The notes beneath the pieces are model-generated. The model had not been told where the DNA came from and did not search any database. It saw only the letters and a list, made by a program, of their open reading frames with translations. A DNA stretch of 19,420 nt from JAFGIT01 sp016929465 [NCBI: Candidatus Coatesbacteria bacterium] (lineage in GTDB: Bacteria; B130-G9). A program made the translations under genes and the position numbers. The stretch lies in assembly GCA_016929465.1 (NCBI GenBank), contig JAFGIT010000013.1, forward strand, positions 1-19,420. Direction: 5' to 3'. Of the stretch, positions 7,778-14,012 are shown piece by piece (within the stretch, counting starts at the first letter, position 1; every line of letters begins with the position of its first letter).

Positions 7778-8287
7778 CTAAGGCGCGACGCCTTCCTGCC
7801 AAAGCCACAGCTCGTAGTGCAGGCGATAGCGAGAGATGGGGACGTCTCCCGCCGCAAAGCCGTCTTCCTCTGGGGTGTGTCGGGGGATGAAGCCAAGGCC
7901 CTGTTCCTCGCCTATCCGCTCCGGATTTGCCGGATCTGAGAAATCATAGACAGGTATCACATCCCCACCGGATGTATTCAATAGGGACATGATCCGCTCC
8001 AGGAGATCATCCATGCGCTTCATCTGGAAGCTATCCTCGTCGCGGCTATCCCGCACATTGACATCGAAGCGGACCTTCATCTTGCTGTTGAGGCCTCCCG
8101 AGAAGCTCTCTATGTGAAGCTCGATCCAACTCGATAGCCCCTCGGTCCCCCTGGGCGTGAGCCACCCATTGAAGAGGTCGGAGCATCCCTCGACAATGAC
8201 CGGCACATCTTCGGAAAGGTTCTCGACGACGAATTTATAGAATGAAAGCCGCTTGTTCCGTGGTTTTGCGCTATCAGGCAAAGTCAT
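7778..8287 (-). CDS. Tail completion/terminator-like protein
   Basis: The product has 169 residues, with AAGGAG seven bases before the ATG. It begins with a short basic stretch and a helix (R-L-S-F-Y-K-F-V-V-E-N-L). Strands carrying W-I-E-L-H-I-E and K-V-R-F-D-V-N-V-R-D follow. An amphipathic helix (M-D-D-L-L-E-R-I-M-S-L-L-N) precedes I-P-V-Y-D-F, and the protein ends in a strand with R-L-H-Y-E-L-W-L-W. This order of helix, beta strands, a helix with L-L-E-R-I, then strands is common in tail terminator proteins (lambda gpU / SPP1 gp17 type), which cap the tail tube and join it to the head. The evidence is architectural and positional; no direct family motif is recognised. Confidence 0.5.
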   Translation of the reverse strand: MTLPDSAKPRNKRLSFYKFVVENLSEDVPVIVEGCSDLFNGWLTPRGTEGLSSWIELHIESFSGGLNSKMKVRFDVNVRDSRDEDSFQMKRMDDLLERIMSLLNTSGGDVIPVYDFSDPANPERIGEEQGLGFIPRHTPEEDGFAAGDVPISRYRLHYELWLWQEGVAP

Positions 8288-8329
8288 ACAATCGCTCCTT
8301 AATCGGGAATGCCGCCATCGCCGCTTTGG

Positions 8330-9043
8330 CTATGAGTTCCTGAGTTCGCCTATTGCTCTTGTTCTGAAGGGGCACTCATCCAGGACCCAGATGATCCCCG
8401 CGCCCAGGTCGCCCTCGAATTCCACGACGTTTTCAATCGATGTGATCGTGGCCCTGGAGCCGTTTGAATTGACGATGCTGAACTCGCCGACGCTACAGCC
8501 CTCTGCGAATTCGATGGCATCCGAGACCTTCAGTTCCTCGTTCTCGTCCCGGTATTCGAGTTTGAAGATCGTCAGTCCGGCTGGCTTGGTGCTGATGATG
8601 CACATCGCCCCCACCGCCTCCTCGGGAGAATTCTCCGAATCGAAGACGGCCGATCCCCCATCGGCTTTTATGCTCCCCAATTGCAGCCGGGGTGTGACCT
8701 CCTCGATCCGCATGACTTCGTATGTCGCGCCCTGGAATACGATCTCATCCCCCATGAAGACCTCGACATTCCAGAACTCGAAGCGCATCGGGGAGTCACC
8801 CGCCGATACGATCTCCCCGTTCTCCAGATTCTCAGGCAGGTAAGTGGCGGAGACCTTCAGGTCCACGAGTCCGCTGGCATAGGCGTCGGTCGGCGGCAAA
8901 CCGACGCCCTCGAACTCAGAACCAATGAGCCGCCTTATAGAAGCGGTCTGCCAGCCTTTGAACCTTCGCACATCTTCGCCAGCGGTGTGAAGGTCCCCTA
9001 ATAACTGAGATCTCTCATCGAATGCTCGCGAGCTGCCTGCCAT
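8330..9043 (-). CDS. Head-closure-like protein with an extra C-terminal domain
   Basis: The product has 237 residues; GAGGAG lies five bases before the ATG and the gene starts nine bases after the connector stop. The N-terminal 115 residues include a beta segment with G-D-E-I-V-F-Q-G-A-T-Y-E-V. That resembles the 'D-x-V-x-x-x-G-x-x-Y-x-V' strand pair of head-completion/stopper proteins that seal the filled head. The remaining 120 residues form a second, beta-rich portion (K-A-D-G-G-S-A-V-F, F-A-E-G-C-S-V-G-E, I-I-W-V-L-D-E-C-P) that normal stoppers of about 110 residues lack. It may be a decoration or Ig-like appendage, or the gene may be a fusion. The order connector, closure, tail completion is the standard one, which supports the call more than the sequence does. 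Confidence 0.5.
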   Translation of the reverse strand: MAGSSRAFDERSQLLGDLHTAGEDVRRFKGWQTASIRRLIGSEFEGVGLPPTDAYASGLVDLKVSATYLPENLENGEIVSAGDSPMRFEFWNVEVFMGDEIVFQGATYEVMRIEEVTPRLQLGSIKADGGSAVFDSENSPEEAVGAMCIISTKPAGLTIFKLEYRDENEELKVSDAIEFAEGCSVGEFSIVNSNGSRATITSIENVVEFEGDLGAGIIWVLDECPFRTRAIGELRNS

Positions 9044-9052
9044 CTCTTCTCC

Positions 9053-9436
9053 TCAGACTCTATTTGCTGTCCCAATTGAAAGCCGCCGGGAGCCAAGGTC
9101 CGCGTCGGGCCTGTATCGCCTCGAAAGGGCCGCCCATCTCCGTGAAAGCCTGGCCAGTTTCCGCTCGATCTGCCGTGCAACGTTCGAGCGAGAGAGGCTG
9201 TCACCCCCGTAATCGAGGTCGAAGCGCGGCAACCAGTCATTCTGCAGAATCTCGAGGCAGAACGCCTCTGCCCTGTTGAGAAGCGCCTCAATCATCTCCG
9301 GATCCGTTGTGGGCAATGAGATTCCTGTGACCTGAGCTGCCGCCAGGAGCGACTGCTGTATCTGCTCTTCACTCAGGTGCTCCGAAAGTTGTGAGAGCAA
9401 CGAGCGAACTCTTGTCTCGAATTCTGAGGAGTTCAA
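9053..9436 (-). CDS. Head-tail connector (adaptor) protein
   Basis: The product has 127 residues and starts at a TTG with a G-rich AGGGGG about seven bases upstream; no ATG near the N-terminus competes. It lies 15 bases after the major capsid stop. The content is mostly helical, with L-S-E-E-Q-I-Q-Q-S-L-L-A-A-A near residue 20, E-A-L-L-N-R-A-E-A-F-C-L-E-I-L and W-L-P-R-F-D-L-D-Y-G-G-D near residues 50-75. The end is Arg-rich. Small helical proteins directly after the coat gene are typically the first connector ring (HK97 gp6 / SPP1 gp15 type) that docks under the portal. The assignment rests on position, size and helical content; I see no diagnostic motif. Confidence 0.6.
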   Translation of the reverse strand: MNSSEFETRVRSLLSQLSEHLSEEQIQQSLLAAAQVTGISLPTTDPEMIEALLNRAEAFCLEILQNDWLPRFDLDYGGDSLSRSNVARQIERKLARLSRRWAALSRRYRPDADLGSRRLSIGTANRV

Positions 9437-9451
9437 TTCCTTTCCCCCTGC

Positions 9452-10513
9452 CTAGGCGTAAAACTCTGGTACGACGTAGTCGCTTATGTCCTCGTCGGTG
9501 CTATTCCCATCAGCGCCGAGCATGAGCACCGCAACAGCGCTCGGCTGCGTGAGCGAGCAGCCTTCCGAGAAAGTGAAGGAAGCATCCCGGAATGGATACT
9601 GCGAGCTGCCGAATGGCGTCTCAAGAACAAGCCCCTGATACTGGGGCTGTCGCTCGACACGTGTCGTGACAACCGGGTATGGCGTGTCGAGAGCAACCGC
9701 GACCACGTAATTCTCGGGGATCATGTTGCTCACGTTGACCATGAAGCCGCCTATCCCCTGGTTCGCGTTGATCCCATCGAGAGCGAGCCGCTCGACGACA
9801 GAATCCGGCAGCCCGGAATGCGTGGTCCAGTCCGCGAGCTGCATCAGGTCGCTCGATTGAGTGATATTCACGAGGAGAAGGAGGTTCTTCTCACCGTGCA
9901 CGCCCGGCGATCCGAAACCATGATGCTGAATCTCCTCCGCGAGCATCCTGAGGTGCTCGAGCGTCAGCGCAGTCGCCGTCCGAGCGAAAATGTGGGTGTG
10001 GGCCGTGCCCCAGAAGGTATTAGCCTGAAAATCGGGACAATCCGTGTTCGCTTGCCAGGTGCCTCCCCATTCGGAGCCGGCGGCATTGGTCGAGAAGATC
10101 GGCCTCAGAGTGTTCTTGAGACGCTGCTGGAGGTGGGCCTGAATGACGCTCGCGAAGAGGTTCTCTACCCTTCTCGGATCGATCCTCTTCTGAGCTGTCC
10201 TCGTCAATGAGAAGCCGATCTCGAACTCCTTTATGGGGAGTGCGAACTCATACATGCTGTTTGATTCGATGTCAGCCTCGCGGCCCTCGGCAACCTCCCT
10301 GGCAACCAGGCGGTTGATCTCCTGCTTTACCGCCTCGCTAGTCGTTTTGTGCGTCAGGCGGTCCACGAGCCCCGACGTATCTCGCTCGTTATAAGCCTTC
10401 GCAAGGCTCTGAACATCCTTGAGTATTTGCCGCCAGTCGATGTCGGTGTCGGTCCCATAGACTCCACCCGCGATGACGCCATCTCGATGCTGGTAGTTGT
10501 CAAATGTAGCCAA
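9452..10513 (-). CDS. Major capsid protein (HK97-fold likely)
   Basis: This is the shell-forming coat protein, 353 residues from the TTG at 10513, chosen because GGGAGG is optimally spaced to it. The N-terminus (M-A-T-F-D-N-Y-Q-H) leads into a charged helical arm. A long region with R-R-V-E-N-L-F-A-S-V-I-Q-A-H-L-Q-Q-R fits the HK97 spine helix. A P-domain-like section with T-L-E-H-L-R-M-L-A-E-E-I-Q follows, and the beta-rich C-terminal part has a Y-P-V-V-T-T-R-V-E-R segment. Length, gene order (portal, scaffold, decoration, coat, connector) and the alternating helix/strand pattern support the assignment. No cleavable delta-domain or protease is evident, in keeping with a separate scaffold. 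Use of TTG for a highly produced protein is unusual. Confidence 0.78.
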   Translation of the reverse strand: MATFDNYQHRDGVIAGGVYGTDTDIDWRQILKDVQSLAKAYNERDTSGLVDRLTHKTTSEAVKQEINRLVAREVAEGREADIESNSMYEFALPIKEFEIGFSLTRTAQKRIDPRRVENLFASVIQAHLQQRLKNTLRPIFSTNAAGSEWGGTWQANTDCPDFQANTFWGTAHTHIFARTATALTLEHLRMLAEEIQHHGFGSPGVHGEKNLLLLVNITQSSDLMQLADWTTHSGLPDSVVERLALDGINANQGIGGFMVNVSNMIPENYVVAVALDTPYPVVTTRVERQPQYQGLVLETPFGSSQYPFRDASFTFSEGCSLTQPSAVAVLMLGADGNSTDEDISDYVVPEFYA

Positions 10514-10521
10514 TATCAATA

Positions 10522-10527
10522 CCTCCC
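10522..10527 (-). promoter_or_regulatory. Shine-Dalgarno deciding the major capsid start
   Basis: GGGAGG on the minus strand lies eight bases before the TTG at 10513, but only two bases before the alternative TTG at 10519. The spacing picks the downstream TTG. Confidence 0.75.
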
Positions 10528-10571
10528 ATTCAATGTGTTGGCCTAATTCTCAGCCTAGAAGGAAGCGGCCC

Positions 10572-10994
10572 CTAGAGGGCCTGAAGGTGGTTTCCAGAGC
10601 TCGCGACGACGAATGCCGGGCCGATTGATATGTTGAGCTCATTGCTCCCGGATGCCACTCCGACCACCTGGACCACGTCGCCCTCGTCGCTCGGCTTCGT
10701 GGAAGTAATCTTCCCCGCCGTCTCACTCAAATAGTAGGTTGCCCCGGCGGTCAGCGGAGACCCGCTCTCATCAACCACGCCCGATAGCTTCCCGCTCCGA
10801 ACCAACGTCGCGCGCTCATTCGTCGCATAGCCGCGAAGTGCTGCGAAGCCGTGCGCCTCGCGCACCACCCCGACCGAAGCGTCAGCAAGAACGGTCTTGC
10901 CATCGCTTCCGATGTGCATCAGTTCATTCTCTTCGACATCGACGCTCGATACCGCCTCCCAGCTTCCGCGCGCATCCTTGTTCTTCCATGCCAT
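10572..10994 (-). CDS. Capsid decoration (cement)-like protein, DUF2190-type
   Basis: The product has 140 residues and starts at an ATG with AGGAGG eight bases upstream, the best ribosome-binding site in the cassette. The sequence is beta-rich and Gly/Ala/Ser-rich, with G-V-V-R-E-A-H-G-F, the G-x-V-D-E-S-G-S-P-L-T-A-G-A-T-Y-Y-L-S segment, G-K-I-T-S-T and V-Q-V-V-G-V-A. This G-x-x-Y-L-S ... G-x-I-T ... V-x-V-G-x-A order is typical of capsid cement/head-fibre proteins of the DUF2190 kind, which bind the outer capsid surface and stabilise it. Placement immediately before the major capsid gene and the strong translation signal fit a high-copy structural protein. The family call is by pattern recognition; the structural role is likely. 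Confidence 0.7.
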   Translation of the reverse strand: MAWKNKDARGSWEAVSSVDVEENELMHIGSDGKTVLADASVGVVREAHGFAALRGYATNERATLVRSGKLSGVVDESGSPLTAGATYYLSETAGKITSTKPSDEGDVVQVVGVASGSNELNISIGPAFVVASSGNHLQAL

Positions 10995-11026
10995 GAATTC
11001 ACCCTCCTATCTCAATTGCATCAGCT

Positions 11027-11084
11027 TCGACCTGATTGACCTCTTTGACCTCATTGACCCTTTTTGCCTTTTGACCTATTGACC
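11027..11084. repeat. Short tandem repeat of TTGACC hexamers between scaffold and decoration genes
   Basis: On the plus strand, exact ttgacc begins at 11036, 11045, 11054, 11071 and 11079. A variant tcgacc begins at 11027 and a decayed ttgcc at 11064. The period is 9 bases for the first units and 7-10 for the later ones. The array starts directly at the stop codon of the scaffold gene and ends about 30 bases before the decoration gene. It is noncoding in the transcribed direction, where the unit reads GGTCAA. It could be a protein-binding array, an RNA element or a slippage product. Confidence 0.75.
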
Positions 11085-11578
11085 TACTTGATGACTATCC
11101 CCCTCATCCCGGCCAGCCGTCTCAACCTTGACGTCGCAGAGTCCCTGCCGTCACGCTCCTCAGACGGGGACCTGCCGACTGCGGCATCGACCGTCTGGGT
11201 TGCGTTGCTCAACCTGTCCAAATTCCGTTCGACCTCACTCGCCACAATCTCTCGAATTCCCTCCCCGGTGGGCCGGTTGTCCCCCTGAGATTCCTTGATG
11301 TGGGCCAGCACTTCCTTCAGAACCGAGAGCTTCTGCTTGAGCTCGGTCTCATCGCCTCCCGTTATCACGCCGCGGAGCTTGTCCAAAAGGGCCCGATCCC
11401 GAACGTAGCGGGTGAGCTCCAGCGCTTCTTCGGCGAAGACCGCCCTCCTCAAGAGCTCCGCTTTCTCCGCCCCTGAATCGGGCTTGGACGTGCCCCCGTT
11501 ATCCTCAACGCCACCTGAAGGGGCCTCGACCTGCACATCATCGTTTTCCCCTTCCTCGATTCTCTCTTCCTCTGTCAT
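11084..11578 (-). CDS. Scaffolding-like capsid assembly protein
   Basis: The product has 164 residues. The start chosen is the ATG at 11578, because GGAG (11585-11588) lies six bases upstream. Earlier TTG/ATG codons at 11605 and 11593 have no such site. The N-terminal 40 or so residues are acidic and low in complexity (rich in E, D, G, S). A predicted helical or coiled-coil middle follows (A-E-E-A-L-E-L-T-R-Y-V-R-D-R and the K-L-S-V-L-K-E-V-L stretch). The tail is basic (R-L-R-R-L-A-G-M-R-G). Acidic, helical, with a basic capsid-binding tail and placed between portal and capsid genes, it fits a phage scaffold that organises coat protein during prohead assembly. The family assignment rests on composition and position, not on a conserved motif. 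No prohead protease is encoded nearby. Confidence 0.65.
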   Translation of the reverse strand: MTEEERIEEGENDDVQVEAPSGGVEDNGGTSKPDSGAEKAELLRRAVFAEEALELTRYVRDRALLDKLRGVITGGDETELKQKLSVLKEVLAHIKESQGDNRPTGEGIREIVASEVERNLDRLSNATQTVDAAVGRSPSEERDGRDSATSRLRRLAGMRGIVIK

Positions 11579-11584
11579 ACGTCG

Positions 11585-11588
11585 CTCC
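11585..11588 (-). promoter_or_regulatory. Shine-Dalgarno deciding the scaffold start
   Basis: GGAG on the minus strand, six bases before the ATG at 11578. The upstream in-frame TTG (11605) and ATG (11593) have no comparable site. Confidence 0.7.
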
Positions 11589-11626
11589 GTCATTTGATGG
11601 TTCAATTTAGATAGTGAAATGCGGCC

Positions 11627-13024
11627 CTAAAGCCCTCTTCTCCGCCTGGCCTCCTCCTCGCCGATCAGACCGGCGGATAGGTCATCCAGCACAATCCTCT
11701 GCTCCTCAGCCTCATCTCCCGGCATCAAGGGCCCCCAATGGACCTCGACGTCATCAAGTCGATACCCACTGCCCCCGAGGGCGAACTCCCCGCTTTCGGA
11801 AAGCACGACCGATTTCGAGTTAGCGTAGGCGAATATGATTCGAGCGAGCCGCTCGAAGGCCGCACCCCAGTAGATTCGCTTGCGGTATGTTTTCTTGGCG
11901 AGAGGCTCATAGAGGAGTCGAAGGGCTACGCCCGAGACGTTCGTCCCGGCCCATTTCATCGGGTCGAGTTGCGGCTCCCCGGCGGTCTTATAGACCTGTG
12001 CGATTAGGAGCTCGATCGTCCTGAAGAAGCTCTCAGGGATCCCGACAGGCTTCATTCGCTCTATGTCCTGCTTCAGCTGGTCGGATTGATTAAGGAAGTG
12101 TATCTGGTCTCCCCCGAGTCGAATGACCGAGTCCTCGACCTCTTCGCTGTCGGGAGGTGAGATGTTGATCGCCTTCAGGACGGACTGGTCGTTATATGAT
12201 TGCCAGTAGGCGTCGGAAATCATCTGATTCAAAGCATTTAGCATCGGCACGAGCGGACCGATGTCAGAATCGCCGATCTTGTTTATCCGCTGCACTGAAT
12301 TTGCGACATTTGCGATGGGGATGATCCCGAGACCGTGCTCCGAAACACTGACGACCTCGAATTCCGCTCCGTCGCCATCGTCACCCTCGGTGTGGCTTTT
12401 AACTGCGCGAAGCCGAGTGATCCTCTCAGAGTCTATCTCGACTCGCACCCAGCGTCTCGTCTCGCTTTCTCCGGGCCTTTCCTCGATGTGCTCCCACTGG
12501 AAGATGTAGGCTTTGACCTCTGATTCATCCAATTCGCCGAGCTCGACGTCCCAGAGCTGGTCATAGCTGATCGATTGAACCTTGAAGACGCTGCTGTGGG
12601 CGGGATCATAGCTTACGGAGTAGAAGATGCCGCCGCATATCCCGGCGTCTATAGCGTCTGTTAAGAGCCGCTCGCGAAAGGAATTGGCGCTGAATACACG
12701 CTCCCAGAGCGCCTGAAGCCTCGAACTATCGCTCTCTGTGGAGCCGATCATCTCTGCCCCGACAAATTGGCCGTCGCCAAAAAGAGCATCGGCGGAGTTG
12801 TCCACAATCTGCCGTGGGATCCCGACCGAAATCGGAAGCCTGAGCGAGAGCTGAGCCTCGGTCAAGTTCTCATAGAGCGGTATCTTGACGCCCCTGTTGT
12901 CATAGAGACGCCTGTAATCAGTTACCTCTTTTAGACTGCTCAGCCTGCCCTTCGAGACAATTCTCTGGCCCGGCAGCTTCCCTTCCCTCGAAGTCGCATT
13001 TACCGAGTGCGTCAACCTACCCAC
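11627..13024 (-). CDS. Phage portal protein (SPP1 gp6-like)
   Basis: Portal proteins form the dodecameric ring at the capsid vertex through which DNA is packaged and leaves. This one has 465 residues, the usual length. A basic N-terminus precedes a mixed alpha/beta body. The stem and wing region includes an S-G-V-A-L-R-L-L-Y-E-P-L helix near residue 375. The C-terminus has the typical V-H-W-G-P-L-M-P-G-D-E-A-E-E-Q motif followed by A-G-L-I-x-E-E-E-A. The longest start is the GTG at 13024, which lacks a clear Shine-Dalgarno. A TTG at 13015 has GAGG eight bases upstream and may be the real start, shortening the protein by three residues. It is the first gene of the cassette. No terminase precedes it, which is the most unusual point of this module. 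Confidence 0.88.
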   Translation of the reverse strand: MGRLTHSVNATSREGKLPGQRIVSKGRLSSLKEVTDYRRLYDNRGVKIPLYENLTEAQLSLRLPISVGIPRQIVDNSADALFGDGQFVGAEMIGSTESDSSRLQALWERVFSANSFRERLLTDAIDAGICGGIFYSVSYDPAHSSVFKVQSISYDQLWDVELGELDESEVKAYIFQWEHIEERPGESETRRWVRVEIDSERITRLRAVKSHTEGDDGDGAEFEVVSVSEHGLGIIPIANVANSVQRINKIGDSDIGPLVPMLNALNQMISDAYWQSYNDQSVLKAINISPPDSEEVEDSVIRLGGDQIHFLNQSDQLKQDIERMKPVGIPESFFRTIELLIAQVYKTAGEPQLDPMKWAGTNVSGVALRLLYEPLAKKTYRKRIYWGAAFERLARIIFAYANSKSVVLSESGEFALGGSGYRLDDVEVHWGPLMPGDEAEEQRIVLDDLSAGLIGEEEARRRRGL

Positions 13025-13170
13025 CTCGAATCCGATTGTGATTTGGTCTGTTCGTTCGATTGCCGGATGAAACCAGGTATCCCACTGGTGCTCATCTTCA
13101 TAAGCAGTTGGCGCTTGGTGCCGGATAACCCTACGAGTGGCAGGCCCGACCGGGGCAAGAGCTGCAGCGA

Positions 13171-13191
13171 AGTGAAAGAGACTAATTCACT
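13171..13191. promoter_or_regulatory. Inverted repeat upstream of the phage cassette
   Basis: The hexamer agtgaa (13171-13176) and its complement ttcact (13186-13191) are separated by nine bases. They lie between the terminator and the portal start, where an operator for the cassette could sit. I found no convincing -35/-10 pair in 13025-13206, so the regulatory role is only a possibility. The rest of this 253-base gap also contains a possible 29-codon reading frame (ATG at 13101, TGA at 13012-13014) without a Shine-Dalgarno site. Confidence 0.25.
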
Positions 13192-13206
13192 CGTCTCGGA
13201 TGGGAG

Positions 13207-13247
13207 AAAAAACGACCCGCTGGAGCGGGATTCACGCCCAGCGGGTC
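13207..13247 (-). terminator. Rho-independent terminator of the giant Ig-like gene
   Basis: A perfect 10-bp stem pairs 13214-13223 (gacccgctgg) with 13238-13247 (ccagcgggtc) across a 14-base loop. Read on the minus strand, it is followed by six T (the a-run at 13207-13212). It lies about 31 bases past the TAA of the giant gene. It separates that unit from the phage cassette, which must have its own promoter or rely on read-through. A second a-run at 13250-13255 gives no T tail on the plus strand, so I do not call it bidirectional. Confidence 0.9.
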
Positions 13248-13277
13248 AGAAAAAATACACCTTCTTTTGATAAGCAG

Positions 13278-14012
13278 TTATTCGGCTATAGCGAAGTCCG
13301 TATAGGCTATATCGCTCAAGAATGAGCCGTATTCAGAGGACAGGAATGCGGCGTACCAGCGATAATCGCCCGAAGACAGAAGCGGCAGATTCGGGAATTC
13401 GAATACCGGGAATCCGGAGATATCGAGTCCAATCGGCAAAGTGAGACCGGAAAGCATCGGGCCCATCACCATGCTGAATGACGGCAGGAACAGAAGAGTG
13501 CCGTCTGGGAGTGCAACAGCGCAATAGAAGTCGATCATCCCCTGTGCCCCGGCATTCTCCAAATCGCAATAGAGCGTGAGATCATCGCCGGCCACATATT
13601 GCGATTGGTTTGTCGAAAGCGCGAGGTTAAGGCAGTTGCTTTCGAACTCATATACCGCATTCGCAACACTCCCAAGAACCTCATCCGTCCCAGTTCGGCA
13701 GAACCAGGCCGACCATGTATATTCACCCTCGGGCAGCTGGCCCATTGGGCCGAAGCGGAATACGATATCCGCTGTTTGCTCGATCCCGGAATAGAGATCG
13801 ACCATTGTCCTCAAAGGTGTCCGAGCGTCCGTGAGACCGCTTCCGTTCCAGTAAATCCGGGCACCGCCCGCCGACTGTGGCAGTCGAACTGAAAGGTAGA
13901 GATCAGCCTCAACCGCACCTCCGGTATTGGCGTAGTCCATCGAAAGCTGAAGGTGGCTCGTGACACAATACATCGAGTAGTCGGAGTGCAGGGAAACCGC
14001 AAGCTCAGGAGG
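13278..14012 (-). other. Two C-terminal beta domains shared with the beta-helix protein
   Basis: Two consecutive domains of roughly 120 residues end the giant Ig-like protein. Domain 1 spans about 13641-14012 and domain 2 spans 13278 to about 13640. Their pattern is hydrophobic-L-x-T/S-x-x-x-Y, then G-D-x-L-T-L, N-x-G, a D-L/F-Y strand with V-A-L-P-D-G, a long middle stretch, P-x-G-x-Y-x-W/F, and a final A-x-x-x-F strand. The two linkers of the beta-helix protein at 2813-3193 and 1208-1579 show the same order. I infer one mobile beta-sandwich domain family; I cannot name it. Confidence 0.6.

Noticed and set aside
8253-8843. A 196-codon plus-strand open frame opposite the head-closure-like gene.
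   Set aside because: It is antisense to two well-supported genes with good ribosome sites, and its product shows low-complexity Ser/Pro composition without recognisable motifs.
11027-11084. CRISPR-like reading of the TTGACC array.
   Set aside because: The units are 6 bases with 1-4 base gaps, far too short for repeats and spacers.
13012-13101. Possible 29-codon leader peptide before the portal gene, overlapping its start.
   Set aside because: There is no Shine-Dalgarno before the ATG at 13101 and no special composition. It is kept only as a remark because of the overlap.
13025-13206. Search for a promoter of the phage cassette.
   Set aside because: TTGCCC followed by TAGGGT gives poor matches and a spacer of about 19 bases. 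No pair was good enough to report.
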